Part shown: positions 1-5,255 of the stretch, piece by piece
Layout of the letters: each line of letters starts with the position of its first letter
How positions within the stretch are numbered: position 1 is the first letter of the stretch
NCBI GenBank assembly: GCA_020861205.1
Contig: JAJBSY010000031.1
Location: 1 to 5,310 of the forward strand
DNA: 5,310 bases
Direction of reading: 5' to 3'
Source: Deltaproteobacteria bacterium
GTDB lineage: Bacteria > Desulfobacterota > Desulfovibrionia > Desulfovibrionales > Desulfovibrionaceae
Translations under genes and position numbers: made by a program
The notes under the pieces: model-generated
What the model was told of the DNA's origin: nothing
The model's database searches: none
The model's input: the letters and a program-made list of their open reading frames with translations, nothing else

Positions 1-334
1 CCTGGAGGAAGCGGATGAAAGTAATCCCCGGGCCAGGCTGGCCGTGGACCACTGCGCCCACGAGGTCAAGAAGTATATCGGCGCGTACTGCGCGGTGATG
101 AACGGCGTGGACGGCATCGTGTTCACCGGCGGCATCGGGGAAAACGCGATCAAGGTCCGCTCGCGCATTTGCGCCGACATGGAGTACCTCGGCATATTCA
201 TCGACCCCGCCCGCAACATGGTGCAGCGGGAGGAAGCCACCATTTCGCCCGCCGGGGCCAAGGTCCGCGTCTTCGTCATACCCACCAATGAGGAAATCAT
301 CGTGGCGCGTGAAACCCTCAAATGCCTCGGGTAA
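1..334 (+). CDS. ackA: Acetate kinase, C-terminal part (5'-truncated by window edge)
   Basis: Complete codons run from base 2 and give 110 residues before the TAA stop. The family is usually about 400 residues, so roughly the last quarter is present. Acetate kinase (ASKHA fold, cytosolic) interconverts acetate + ATP and acetyl phosphate + ADP. With phosphotransacetylase it makes ATP from acetyl-CoA, or activates acetate in reverse. The sequence shows the late family signature: a DGIVFTGGIGENA block (the nucleotide-binding loop region), then the conserved IRxxxC-like and YLGI-type segment, and near the end a PTNEEIIVARET motif, whose acidic residues contribute to metal binding in the family. 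A GTG 14 codons in is an internal valine, not a start. In many bacteria pta precedes ackA; that cannot be seen here. A strong hairpin follows the stop. The identification is secure. Confidence 0.95.
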   Translation, partial: LEEADESNPRARLAVDHCAHEVKKYIGAYCAVMNGVDGIVFTGGIGENAIKVRSRICADMEYLGIFIDPARNMVQREEATISPAGAKVRVFVIPTNEEIIVARETLKCLG

Positions 335-353
335 CGCCCTTCCATGCAAAATC

Positions 354-382
354 GGAAACGCCCGCTTGACGCGGGCGTTTCC
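354..382. terminator. Bidirectional intrinsic terminator between ackA and cupin gene
   Basis: A perfect 12-bp inverted repeat, GGAAACGCCCGC / GCGGGCGTTTCC, closes a 5-base TTGAC loop. It sits 19 bases after the ackA stop and 26 bases beyond the convergent cupin stop. Read on the minus strand the stem is followed by GATTTTG, a short U-run. On the plus strand the stem itself ends in GTTTCC, so the U-run is poorer. The position between two converging genes fits shared termination. Confidence 0.8.
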
Positions 383-391
383 TGCTTGCGG

Positions 392-406
392 CCGCCGGTT
401 CGGCGG
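392..406. terminator. Small accessory GC hairpin after cupin stop
   Basis: CCGCCG / CGGCGG, a 6-bp perfect stem with a 3-base loop, lies directly after the cupin stop codon (minus strand) and just before the larger palindrome. It has no U-run of its own. It may assist termination or protect the mRNA 3' end. Function is inferred only from position. Confidence 0.4.
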
Positions 407-408
407 TC

Positions 409-852
409 TTATTGCTGCGCTATGACGTCCAGGATGACCATCGGCACGGTTCCCGTATTCTTCATCCCGTGGGATTCCCCCTTGCGGGCGATGGTGGTGT
501 CTCCGGCCTTGACCGGAATCTCCTTGCCGTCCCCGCCGATGAACACGCCGTTGCCGGAAATGACGATGTAGGCGTCTTCGTTGTCCGTATGCCCGTGGAC
601 GCCGATGCTGGCGCCCGGCGGGAGGGTCAGCCAGGCGATTTCCTTGATGGCCTGGTCGGCCAGGGCCTTGTCGCGCGGGAAAACATATTCGCAGTGCACT
701 ATTCCTTCGCCGGTCTTGCCCAGTTTTTCGCGGTCCTTCACCACATAATCCGATTTGACATATACCTGTGGAAAATCGCCGCCCGCGAGAGCTGGAGCGG
801 CGAAGGCCAGACAACACGCGGCGGCGATAACGGCTACGAGCAGGGAACGCAT
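409..852 (-). CDS. Small exported cupin-domain protein
   Basis: The product is 147 residues. A signal peptide covers residues 1-23: one Arg, a long Ala/Val/Leu core, and cleavage predicted after ALA, leaving GGDFPQ. The mature protein should be periplasmic. It is a single-domain cupin. Motif 1 around residues 80-100 has the metal-ligand pattern H86-x-H88-x3-E92, with one extra residue before the closing Gly. Motif 2 at 117-132 reads GDTTIARKGESHGMKN, with G117, H128 and N132 conserved and Arg in place of the usual Pro. All four usual metal ligands (H86, H88, E92, H128) are therefore present. The family covers enzymes, sugar-binding proteins and sensors, so the substrate cannot be assigned. 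The open frame continues far upstream, but AAGGAGG six bases before this ATG and the signal peptide fix the start. The gene converges on ackA and appears monocistronic. Confidence 0.88.
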   Translation of the reverse strand: MRSLLVAVIAAACCLAFAAPALAGGDFPQVYVKSDYVVKDREKLGKTGEGIVHCEYVFPRDKALADQAIKEIAWLTLPPGASIGVHGHTDNEDAYIVISGNGVFIGGDGKEIPVKAGDTTIARKGESHGMKNTGTVPMVILDVIAQQ

Positions 853-858
853 AAACAG

Positions 859-865
859 CCTCCTT
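859..865 (-). promoter_or_regulatory. Ribosome binding site of cupin gene
   Basis: On the minus strand this reads AAGGAGG, a full Shine-Dalgarno core, six bases before the ATG. It decides the start of the cupin gene, because the same frame stays open for over 700 bases further upstream. Confidence 0.85.
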
Positions 866-924
866 GAATATTGGGTGTTGCGGATCCACGCGATGGAGAA
901 AAGAACGGCCTTTTCCCTATTGGA

Positions 925-953
925 ACAGTACAGGATCGGCCCGGCCCCCGCAA
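925..953 (-). promoter_or_regulatory. Weak sigma-70-like promoter candidate for cupin gene
   Basis: Minus strand: TTGCGG (948-953) and TACTGT (925-930) are separated by exactly 17 bases. They match the -35 and -10 consensus only partly. The predicted transcript would have a leader of roughly 65 bases. It is listed because the gene needs its own promoter after the pncC terminator and nothing better is visible. It may be chance. Confidence 0.25.
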
Positions 954-980
954 GAAAAGAAGGATAGCGCCGCATTGTGC

Positions 981-1064
981 TTGATACGCCGTCAGACTCG
1001 TCCCGCGCGCCCACCCATGCCTTGCTACGCGCGGAACCCGCTTCCTTGTCTGACGGCTCATCGG
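981..1064. repeat. Nested inverted repeat in the cupin-pncC intergenic region
   Basis: GCCGTCAGAC (988-997) and GTCTGACGGC (1048-1057) are perfect 10-bp reverse complements 50 bases apart. Inside them CCGCGCG (1003-1009) and CGCGCGG (1028-1034) form a second perfect 7-bp pair with an 18-base apical loop. Outside the 10-bp stem, after a 2x2 mismatch, GAT (983-985) pairs with ATC (1060-1062). Together these make a three-tier hairpin of about 80 bases. There is no tRNA-like T-loop or anticodon arm and no adjoining U-run, so it is neither a tRNA nor a simple terminator. It could be a non-coding RNA, a structured leader, or one copy of a dispersed palindromic repeat. The symmetry is seen directly; the role is unknown. 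Confidence 0.5.
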
Positions 1065-1112
1065 CGCTACCGGATTTTTGGGAAAAGAGGCACCCTCGCA
1101 CAACCCGGATGC

Positions 1113-1141
1113 AAAAACCGCCCCGGCCGCGATTGGGCCGG
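1113..1141 (-). terminator. Intrinsic terminator of pncC
   Basis: One base after the pncC stop, on the minus strand, CCGGCCC pairs with GGGGCGG (six of seven pairs, one G-G mismatch) around a 10-base loop, and TTTTT follows immediately. A competing 6-bp CCGGCC / GGCCGG stem uses the same bases but sits further from the U-run. This is the classic arrangement for Rho-independent termination. It implies the cupin gene downstream does not depend on pncC read-through. Confidence 0.65.
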
Positions 1142-1142
1142 C

Positions 1143-1724
1143 CTAGTCCTCCCGGGTTTCGAGCAGTTCCGTAAGTTCCAGCAAGGCCTGCCAGGCAGCC
1201 TGTTCGCGTACCGCCGACCTGTCCCCTTCGAAATGGCGGAGCATCGCGGCGACGACGATCGAGCGGCCGTCCAGAGTGACCCGCAACGTGTCGGGGTGTT
1301 TTTGCCGCAAGGCTTCCAGGTCGATGCGGCAAACGCCCGCCCGTTCCTCGACGGCCGCGGCCATCCAGACGGTTCCCACCGGCTTGTCCGGCGTACCGCC
1401 TCCGGGACCGGCCACGCCGGAGACCGCCACCGCGGCCTGGACACGGCAAACGCACAAGGCCCCCGCGGCCATATGCTGCACCACCTCGCCGCTGACGGCG
1501 CCGTGTTCTTCCAGAACGGCCGCCGGAACGCCGAGCACGCTTCCCTTGACGTCGTTGGCGTAGGCGATGATTCCCCCGGCAAACCACTCCGAGCTGCCGG
1601 CAAAGGACGTGCATATCGAGCCGATCATGCCGCCGGTGCAGGATTCCGCCGTTGCCATGCGGTACCCGGCACGGGTAAGCAAATGCGATAATCTGCCGAT
1701 ACGTTCTTTATGCGCATAGTCCAT
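1143..1724 (-). CDS. pncC: Nicotinamide-nucleotide amidase, stand-alone CinA C-terminal domain
   Basis: The product is 193 residues, cytosolic, with no signal peptide. PncC/CinA-C hydrolyses nicotinamide mononucleotide to nicotinate mononucleotide and ammonia, recycling NMN from DNA ligase and other NAD consumers. Family motifs run in order: TAESCTGG at 25-32 with the nucleophilic S28, IAYANDVK at 53-60 containing conserved Tyr55 and Lys60, GAVS at 75-78, VSGVAGPGGGTPDKPVGTVW at 101-120, and GDRSAVR at 167-173. The N-terminal CinA (COG1058) domain is absent, so this is the single-domain form. About 30 extra residues (roughly 132-163) lie between the strand after the GTVW motif and GDR, making the protein longer than the usual ~160. 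AAGGGAG nine bases upstream supports the ATG. It is divergent from the solute-binding fusion gene. Confidence 0.92.
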   Translation of the reverse strand: MDYAHKERIGRLSHLLTRAGYRMATAESCTGGMIGSICTSFAGSSEWFAGGIIAYANDVKGSVLGVPAAVLEEHGAVSGEVVQHMAAGALCVCRVQAAVAVSGVAGPGGGTPDKPVGTVWMAAAVEERAGVCRIDLEALRQKHPDTLRVTLDGRSIVVAAMLRHFEGDRSAVREQAAWQALLELTELLETRED

Positions 1725-1802
1725 ACCCGGGTTCTCCCTTCATGCCGCTTCGCCCCCGCGCCTCGGGTCCGTGAAATAGGCGGGTGGCGCCAACGGCCGG
1801 AT

Positions 1803-1811
1803 TGTGATAGT
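1803..1811 (+). promoter_or_regulatory. Possible extended -10 promoter of the fusion gene
   Basis: TGTGATAGT fits TG-n plus a -10-like hexamer (GATAGT, four of six consensus bases). It is followed by eight T residues (1811-1818), an unusually AT-rich spot in this GC-rich window. No good -35 is visible at the right distance. Transcription would start about 25 bases before the ATG at 1843. The 118-base gap between the divergent genes must hold both promoters; none is clear for pncC. Confidence 0.3.
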
Positions 1812-1830
1812 TTTTTTTACAGTCTGCATC

Positions 1831-1836
1831 AAGGAG
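1831..1836 (+). promoter_or_regulatory. Ribosome binding site of the fusion gene
   Basis: AAGGAG lies six bases before ATG 1843. It selects that start over an in-frame GTG at 1804, which would put 13 residues in front of the signal peptide and has no Shine-Dalgarno sequence. Confidence 0.85.
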
Positions 1837-1842
1837 TACCGC

Positions 1843-3003
1843 ATGATCCGCAAGGCGTTCCTTTCCGTAACCCTTGTTCTTGTTTTCGCCGCCGCGAACC
1901 TTTCCGGGTTTCTTCCCGGCGAGGCTCTCGCGGCTTCCCGGCCCACCAGGGGGGTCTTCGGTTTCGGCCGGGCATTTACCCCCTTTTCTTTTGAAGATCC
2001 CGGGGGAAAGGAAACCGGCTTCGAAGTCGAACTCGTCAAGGCCCTATTCGACAGTTCCGTAACCCTGGTGACGCGTCCCGTGCAATGGGACATCATCCCG
2101 GTGGAACTCGCGTCCGGCGTCATAACCATAACATCGGGGATGGTCAAAACGGAAGAACGGGCCAAGAGCTTCGCCTTTTCCGAGATGGCCACCTTCCCTT
2201 TGCAAGTACGGCTATTCACCAAAACTTACAACCGGTATCCCAACGCCACGTTCCTGCGCGGGCAGCGCGTTTCCGTGGAACAGGGTTCGTACCAGCACAG
2301 GCTGTTGCAGAACTTCGGCGGCATCAATATCAAGACCTTTCCGGACAAGGTCTCGCCCATAAAGGCCCTGTTCAACGACGAAGTCGAAGCTTACTGCGGC
2401 CCCGTGCAGAACGCCTATTACTACATGGGCAAGCTGGGATACTCCGGCATCACCACGCTGGGCACGCCCCTCGGCATCACGGAGTTGCGCATAGCGGTCA
2501 ATCGTGATAGGGGCGACGTTTTGCGCATGGTCAACCAGGGTATGCGGACGATCGTGGAAAACGGGGAATACGACCGCATCTACCGCAAGTGGTTTGTGCG
2601 GGAGCTCACCGGCGACGAGAGCCTGAAACTGCTCAACGCCGCCAAGGAAGCCACCCTTTCCGCGTATACGCCCTACACCCGCCGGACGCGCGGCGCGGCC
2701 GTCCTGAGCGCCACCGGCCAGGTGTACAAGGGCAGCGCCGTGGAAAACAGCGACAAGGCCCTGACCGTCTCCGCCATGACGGCGGCCCTGGCCGCCGCCG
2801 TGGGAGCGGGCGACATCGAAATTCTCGGCGCCATCTGCGTTGACGCCGACGGCAGGCCCGTGGACGTTACCCCGGACGAGCGACGCCGGCTCATCGAGTT
2901 CGGCCGGGGCATCCTCGTGCTCACGTACGACGGGGAAGGCCTGCTCAGCGGCAAAATGGCGGGCGAGGGCCGGCCCCCCGCCGCCGCCCCCGGCCCCCGG
3001 TAG
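1843..3003 (+). CDS. Periplasmic solute-binding protein fused to a degenerate cytidine-deaminase-like domain
   Basis: The product is 386 residues. A signal peptide (RK, hydrophobic core 5-24, EALA cleavage near residue 30) sends it to the periplasm. Residues about 36-252 are a type-3 solute-binding domain (amino-acid ABC receptor class). The FGRAFTPFSF opening, GFEVELVKALF, TSGMVKTEERAKSFAFS with the ligand-type Arg106, and the closing ENGEYDRIYRKWF are all typical. The acidic residue that usually contacts the ligand amino group is not seen near EAYCGPVQN (182-190). Residues about 263-362 resemble cytidine deaminase: LLNAAKEA, SAYTPY (273-278), RGAAVL (283-288), VYKGSAVEN (294-302), TVSAMTAAL (308-316), then IEFG (351-354). 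The zinc/catalytic CAE is SAM (310-312), and the PCGxCRQ motif is replaced by TPDERRR, so deaminase activity is unlikely. The C-terminus is Pro/Ala-rich. No transporter permease or ATPase genes adjoin. It may be a binding or sensory protein. The first domain is sure; the second rests on alignment by eye. Confidence 0.85.
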   Translation: MIRKAFLSVTLVLVFAAANLSGFLPGEALAASRPTRGVFGFGRAFTPFSFEDPGGKETGFEVELVKALFDSSVTLVTRPVQWDIIPVELASGVITITSGMVKTEERAKSFAFSEMATFPLQVRLFTKTYNRYPNATFLRGQRVSVEQGSYQHRLLQNFGGINIKTFPDKVSPIKALFNDEVEAYCGPVQNAYYYMGKLGYSGITTLGTPLGITELRIAVNRDRGDVLRMVNQGMRTIVENGEYDRIYRKWFVRELTGDESLKLLNAAKEATLSAYTPYTRRTRGAAVLSATGQVYKGSAVENSDKALTVSAMTAALAAAVGAGDIEILGAICVDADGRPVDVTPDERRRLIEFGRGILVLTYDGEGLLSGKMAGEGRPPAAAPGPR

Positions 3004-3016
3004 GCTATCCGGCCGT

Positions 3017-3964
3017 ATGGCTTCCGCGCACGCATCTCCCACACCGGTCATCGTCATCGCCGGACCGACGGGCACGGGTAAAAGCGCCCTGGCCCTCGCC
3101 GTCGCGCGGGCGCTTGACGGCGTCATCATCAATGCGGATTCCCGCCAGGTATACGCCGATTTTCCCATCGTCACGGCCCAGCCGTCGGTACGGGATTTCG
3201 TCCTGGCGACCCACAAGCTCTACGCCTTTCTTCCCATACGGAAAAAACTGAGCGCCGGGGCGTATGCCCTGCTGGCAAAGGGCGAAATAGCGGCCGCCCG
3301 CAAAAACGGCCGCCTGCCGATTCTTGTGGGCGGCACGGGGCTTTATTTGCGGTCGCTCCTTTCCGGCATCGCGCCCATCCCCCCCGTTGATCCCGCCATC
3401 TCCCGCCGTTGGCAGGAGGAATGCGACAGGCGCGGGCCGAACGCGTTGCACGCCCTGCTTGAGGAACGCGACCCGGAAACCGCGTCCCGGCTTCACCCCA
3501 ACGACAGCCAGCGCATCACCCGCGCGCTGGAGGTTCTGGAAAGCACCGGGCGGCCCCTGGGGTACTGGCATTCCCTGCCTGTGCCGCCGTCCATGTACCA
3601 TGCGCTCTCGTTTTGCATGGACCTTGGCCTGGACGCCATAACCCCACGGCTGGAAGGACGCATCGACGCCATGCTGGCCCAGGGCGCCGTCGAGGAAGCC
3701 CGGAAAGCGTACGACCGCTGCCCGGATCCCGACGCCCCGGGCTGGTCCGGGATAGGCTGCGCGGAACTGTTCAAGTACATCACCGGGCAGACGGACCTGG
3801 ACACTTGCAAGGCCGTCTGGCTGCAAAACACCCGCGCCTACGCCAAACGCCAGATAACCTGGTTCAAGCGAGAAACGGCGATGATCCGCTGCAAACCCGA
3901 TGAAGCCGACCTCGTGCTGCGCCTTGCGGCCGAAACCTTCGGCGAATGCGCCAAGCCCGCTTGA
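3017..3964 (+). CDS. miaA: tRNA dimethylallyltransferase
   Basis: The product is 315 residues, the usual size. MiaA transfers a dimethylallyl group from DMAPP to N6 of A37 in tRNAs that read UNN codons, the first step towards ms2i6A. It acts in the cytosol. Motifs in order: P-loop GPTGTGKS at 16-23, ADSRQVY at 40-46 with D41 in the general-base position, PILVGGTGLY at 101-110, HPNDSQRITRALEV at 160-173, GIGCAELFKYITG at 245-257, and YAKRQITWFKR at 275-285. The usual PHHLID stretch is replaced by a divergent THKLYAFLP (65-73). The open frame continues upstream inside the preceding gene in another frame, but that part is not MiaA-like. The ATG at 3017 lies 13 bases after the preceding stop, with only a weak GGTAGG as Shine-Dalgarno. 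Translational coupling and co-transcription with the fusion gene are likely. Confidence 0.95.
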   Translation: MASAHASPTPVIVIAGPTGTGKSALALAVARALDGVIINADSRQVYADFPIVTAQPSVRDFVLATHKLYAFLPIRKKLSAGAYALLAKGEIAAARKNGRLPILVGGTGLYLRSLLSGIAPIPPVDPAISRRWQEECDRRGPNALHALLEERDPETASRLHPNDSQRITRALEVLESTGRPLGYWHSLPVPPSMYHALSFCMDLGLDAITPRLEGRIDAMLAQGAVEEARKAYDRCPDPDAPGWSGIGCAELFKYITGQTDLDTCKAVWLQNTRAYAKRQITWFKRETAMIRCKPDEADLVLRLAAETFGECAKPA

Positions 3965-4035
3965 CGCTTGAAGCCAGGCGCCGGAGACGGACAAGCCGCC
4001 GCTTTCCGAAAAGCCTGTAAAACTCTCTTTCCCTG

Positions 4036-4067
4036 AAAACGCCGCCACGGCGGGCGCGGATGCCGCG
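4036..4067 (-). terminator. Intrinsic terminator of glk (tandem hairpins)
   Basis: Directly after the glk stop on the minus strand come CGCGG-CAT-CCGCG (4055-4067) and then CGCCG-TGG-CGGCG (4040-4052). Both are perfect 5-bp stems with 3-base loops, and the second is followed at once by TTTT. The second hairpin is the likely Rho-independent terminator. No comparable plus-strand terminator was found for miaA in the 103 bases between the two convergent stops, so miaA transcripts may end at this structure or run antisense into glk. Confidence 0.65.
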
Positions 4068-5099
4068 TCACCGCTTTCGCACCATCAGCGCCGCGAAGGC
4101 CGCGCTTCCCCACAGCCCGAGGTCGCCGTTCCGCACGTGCATGACCGGGATCGCTCCCAGGCTCCTGCCCATGGGATTCCTTTCCCTGAGTTCCGCGACA
4201 AAGGCCGGATGGGTAAGGACCCCCGGCAGGTTGGCGGCCAGCCCGCCGGTTATGAAGACCCCCCCCAGCGGAAGCGTGTTGAGAATGTAGTGCATCACGG
4301 CCCGGCCGTAGAGCGTGGCGATGTATTCCATGACTCGCGGCCGCGATGCCGCCAGGGGCGCGACTTCGTGGGGATGGACCGTTTCTCCGGTGCAGAGGGC
4401 GTAGATATGGGCGAGCGCGGCCCCGGCCACCGCCATGTCGCCGTCTATCCGGTCCGTACCGTAAGCCTGGACAAAATGCCCGTAGATACCCGTTTCGTCG
4501 CGGCTGAACGGAAAGAGGGTATGCCCCGCTTCCGAACCGACCACCACCGGGGGCTCTCCCGGCAGAATGAGGCAATGGCCCAGCCCCGTTCCGGCCCCGA
4601 TGACCGCGCGGGGGAACCGGGGCCTGCTTTGCCCCGCCAGCACCGTCACGGCGTCGGTGATATGCGGCAAAAGCGCGCAGGCGAAGCCGTTCGCGACAAA
4701 ATCGTTGATGAACCGCACGGGCGCTCCCTCAAGCGCCTCCACGACAGGCTTCGCCTCAAGGGGCCAACGGATATTGGGGCAGTAGCAAATTTCGCCTTCG
4801 GGCGGCTCCGCTTCAATATCCGCCACGGCCGCCGGGCCGGGTATGCCGAAAACGGCCGCGTGGACGCGAACCGGGTCGCGCGAGGCCGGCAGGAAAAAGC
4901 CCCCGTCGTCGCCGGAGGACTCGGCCAGCAAGCGCATCATCGCGGCGGTGTCCGTACTGGCATGGGTGCTGAAGCGCACCCGGCGCGCGAGCCGCAACGT
5001 GGTCAAGGGCGCGTCCGTGTCCAGATGAAACAGCGCGAACCGGCTGTGCGTGCCGCCGATGTCCGCCGCGAGAATGGTCTTCGTGGAGGTGTCAGGCAT
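4068..5099 (-). CDS. glk: Glucokinase (Glk/ROK-unrelated proteobacterial type)
   Basis: The product is 343 residues, cytosolic. It phosphorylates glucose to glucose 6-phosphate with ATP, feeding glycolysis or the pentose-phosphate route. Motifs of the E. coli-type family: DIGGTHSRFALF at 13-24 (phosphate-1 loop), GIPGP at 85-89, FINDFVANGFA at 130-140 with D133 as the expected catalytic base, GAGTGLG at 168-174 (phosphate-2), SEAGHTLFPFS at 189-199 with E190 and H193 as sugar contacts, and VFITGGLAAN at 281-290 (adenosine region). The frame is open another 50 codons upstream, but AAGGA six bases before this ATG and the domain start two turns before DIGGT favour it. A conspicuous insertion-like stretch SSGDDGGFFLPASRD (61-75) lies in the N-lobe. 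Known glucokinases are often monocistronic, as this one seems to be. Confidence 0.92.
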   Translation of the reverse strand: MPDTSTKTILAADIGGTHSRFALFHLDTDAPLTTLRLARRVRFSTHASTDTAAMMRLLAESSGDDGGFFLPASRDPVRVHAAVFGIPGPAAVADIEAEPPEGEICYCPNIRWPLEAKPVVEALEGAPVRFINDFVANGFACALLPHITDAVTVLAGQSRPRFPRAVIGAGTGLGHCLILPGEPPVVVGSEAGHTLFPFSRDETGIYGHFVQAYGTDRIDGDMAVAGAALAHIYALCTGETVHPHEVAPLAASRPRVMEYIATLYGRAVMHYILNTLPLGGVFITGGLAANLPGVLTHPAFVAELRERNPMGRSLGAIPVMHVRNGDLGLWGSAAFAALMVRKR

Positions 5100-5105
5100 G
5101 GCGTT

Positions 5106-5110
5106 TCCTT
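5106..5110 (-). promoter_or_regulatory. Ribosome binding site of glk
   Basis: AAGGA on the minus strand, within AAGGAAA, lies six bases before ATG 5099. It distinguishes this start from upstream in-frame ATG codons whose added residues look non-coding. Confidence 0.7.
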
Positions 5111-5130
5111 GTGGAAAAAATTCCATGCGA

Positions 5131-5159
5131 ACCATACCATAAAGAAACCCGCCGCAAAA
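5131..5159 (-). promoter_or_regulatory. Extended -10 promoter candidate for glk
   Basis: The minus strand reads TGGTATGGT, a TG-n element before a TATGGT hexamer (5131-5136), preceded by a poor -35-like TTTTGC (5154-5159) at 17-base spacing. The predicted start lies about 25 bases before the glk ATG. The TATGG unit is repeated in tandem (5131-5141). The -35 position falls inside the hairpin loop of the upstream terminator. Confidence 0.4.
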
Positions 5160-5170
5160 GACGCCGCGGG
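5141..5170 (-). terminator. Intrinsic terminator or attenuator upstream of glk
   Basis: On the minus strand CCCGC pairs with GCGGG, then a G-G mismatch and two to three more inner pairs close a T-rich loop (5148-5170). TTTCTTT follows immediately. It most simply ends the minus-strand gene whose stop is at 5256, about 85 bases earlier. Because it sits only some 40 bases before glk, it would act as an attenuator on any transcript entering glk from upstream. Confidence 0.5.
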
Positions 5171-5255
5171 TATAAGCGGTTCCGGGATGCCCGCCCCTGC
5201 GACGGATGAAAGAACGGTATGCTTTCCCCGGCGGGCGGACCTCGGGCAACGCCCG

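Noticed and set aside
988..1057. A tRNA gene at the nested inverted repeat
   Set aside because: The length is tRNA-like, but the 10-bp closing stem, the absent D and anticodon arms and the lack of a canonical T-loop rule it out.
853..1614. A 254-codon open extension upstream of the cupin gene in the same minus-strand frame
   Set aside because: It runs through the pncC gene in another frame and through the intergenic palindrome, and its composition is Arg/Gly-rich as expected for a GC-rich shadow. The cupin has its own Shine-Dalgarno and signal peptide at 852.
864..1691. A 275-codon open frame on the plus strand, antisense to pncC
   Set aside because: It has no recognisable motifs or ribosome binding site, is rich in Arg/Pro/Gly, and pncC on the opposite strand is clearly the real gene.
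1811..1818. The run of eight T residues as a plus-strand terminator
   Set aside because: No stable GC stem lies directly before it, and no plus-strand gene upstream would need terminating there.
2840..3016. A 59-residue N-terminal extension of MiaA
   Set aside because: It overlaps the C-terminal codons of the fusion gene in a different frame and has no MiaA-like sequence; the family begins just before the P-loop.
3005..4048. A 347-codon minus-strand open frame antisense to miaA
   Set aside because: Shadow of miaA's GC-rich third positions; no motif or plausible start.
5100..5249. A 50-residue N-terminal extension of glucokinase
   Set aside because: It crosses the terminator and promoter region and lacks a ribosome binding site; ATG 5099 has AAGGA at proper spacing just before the conserved DIGGT domain start.
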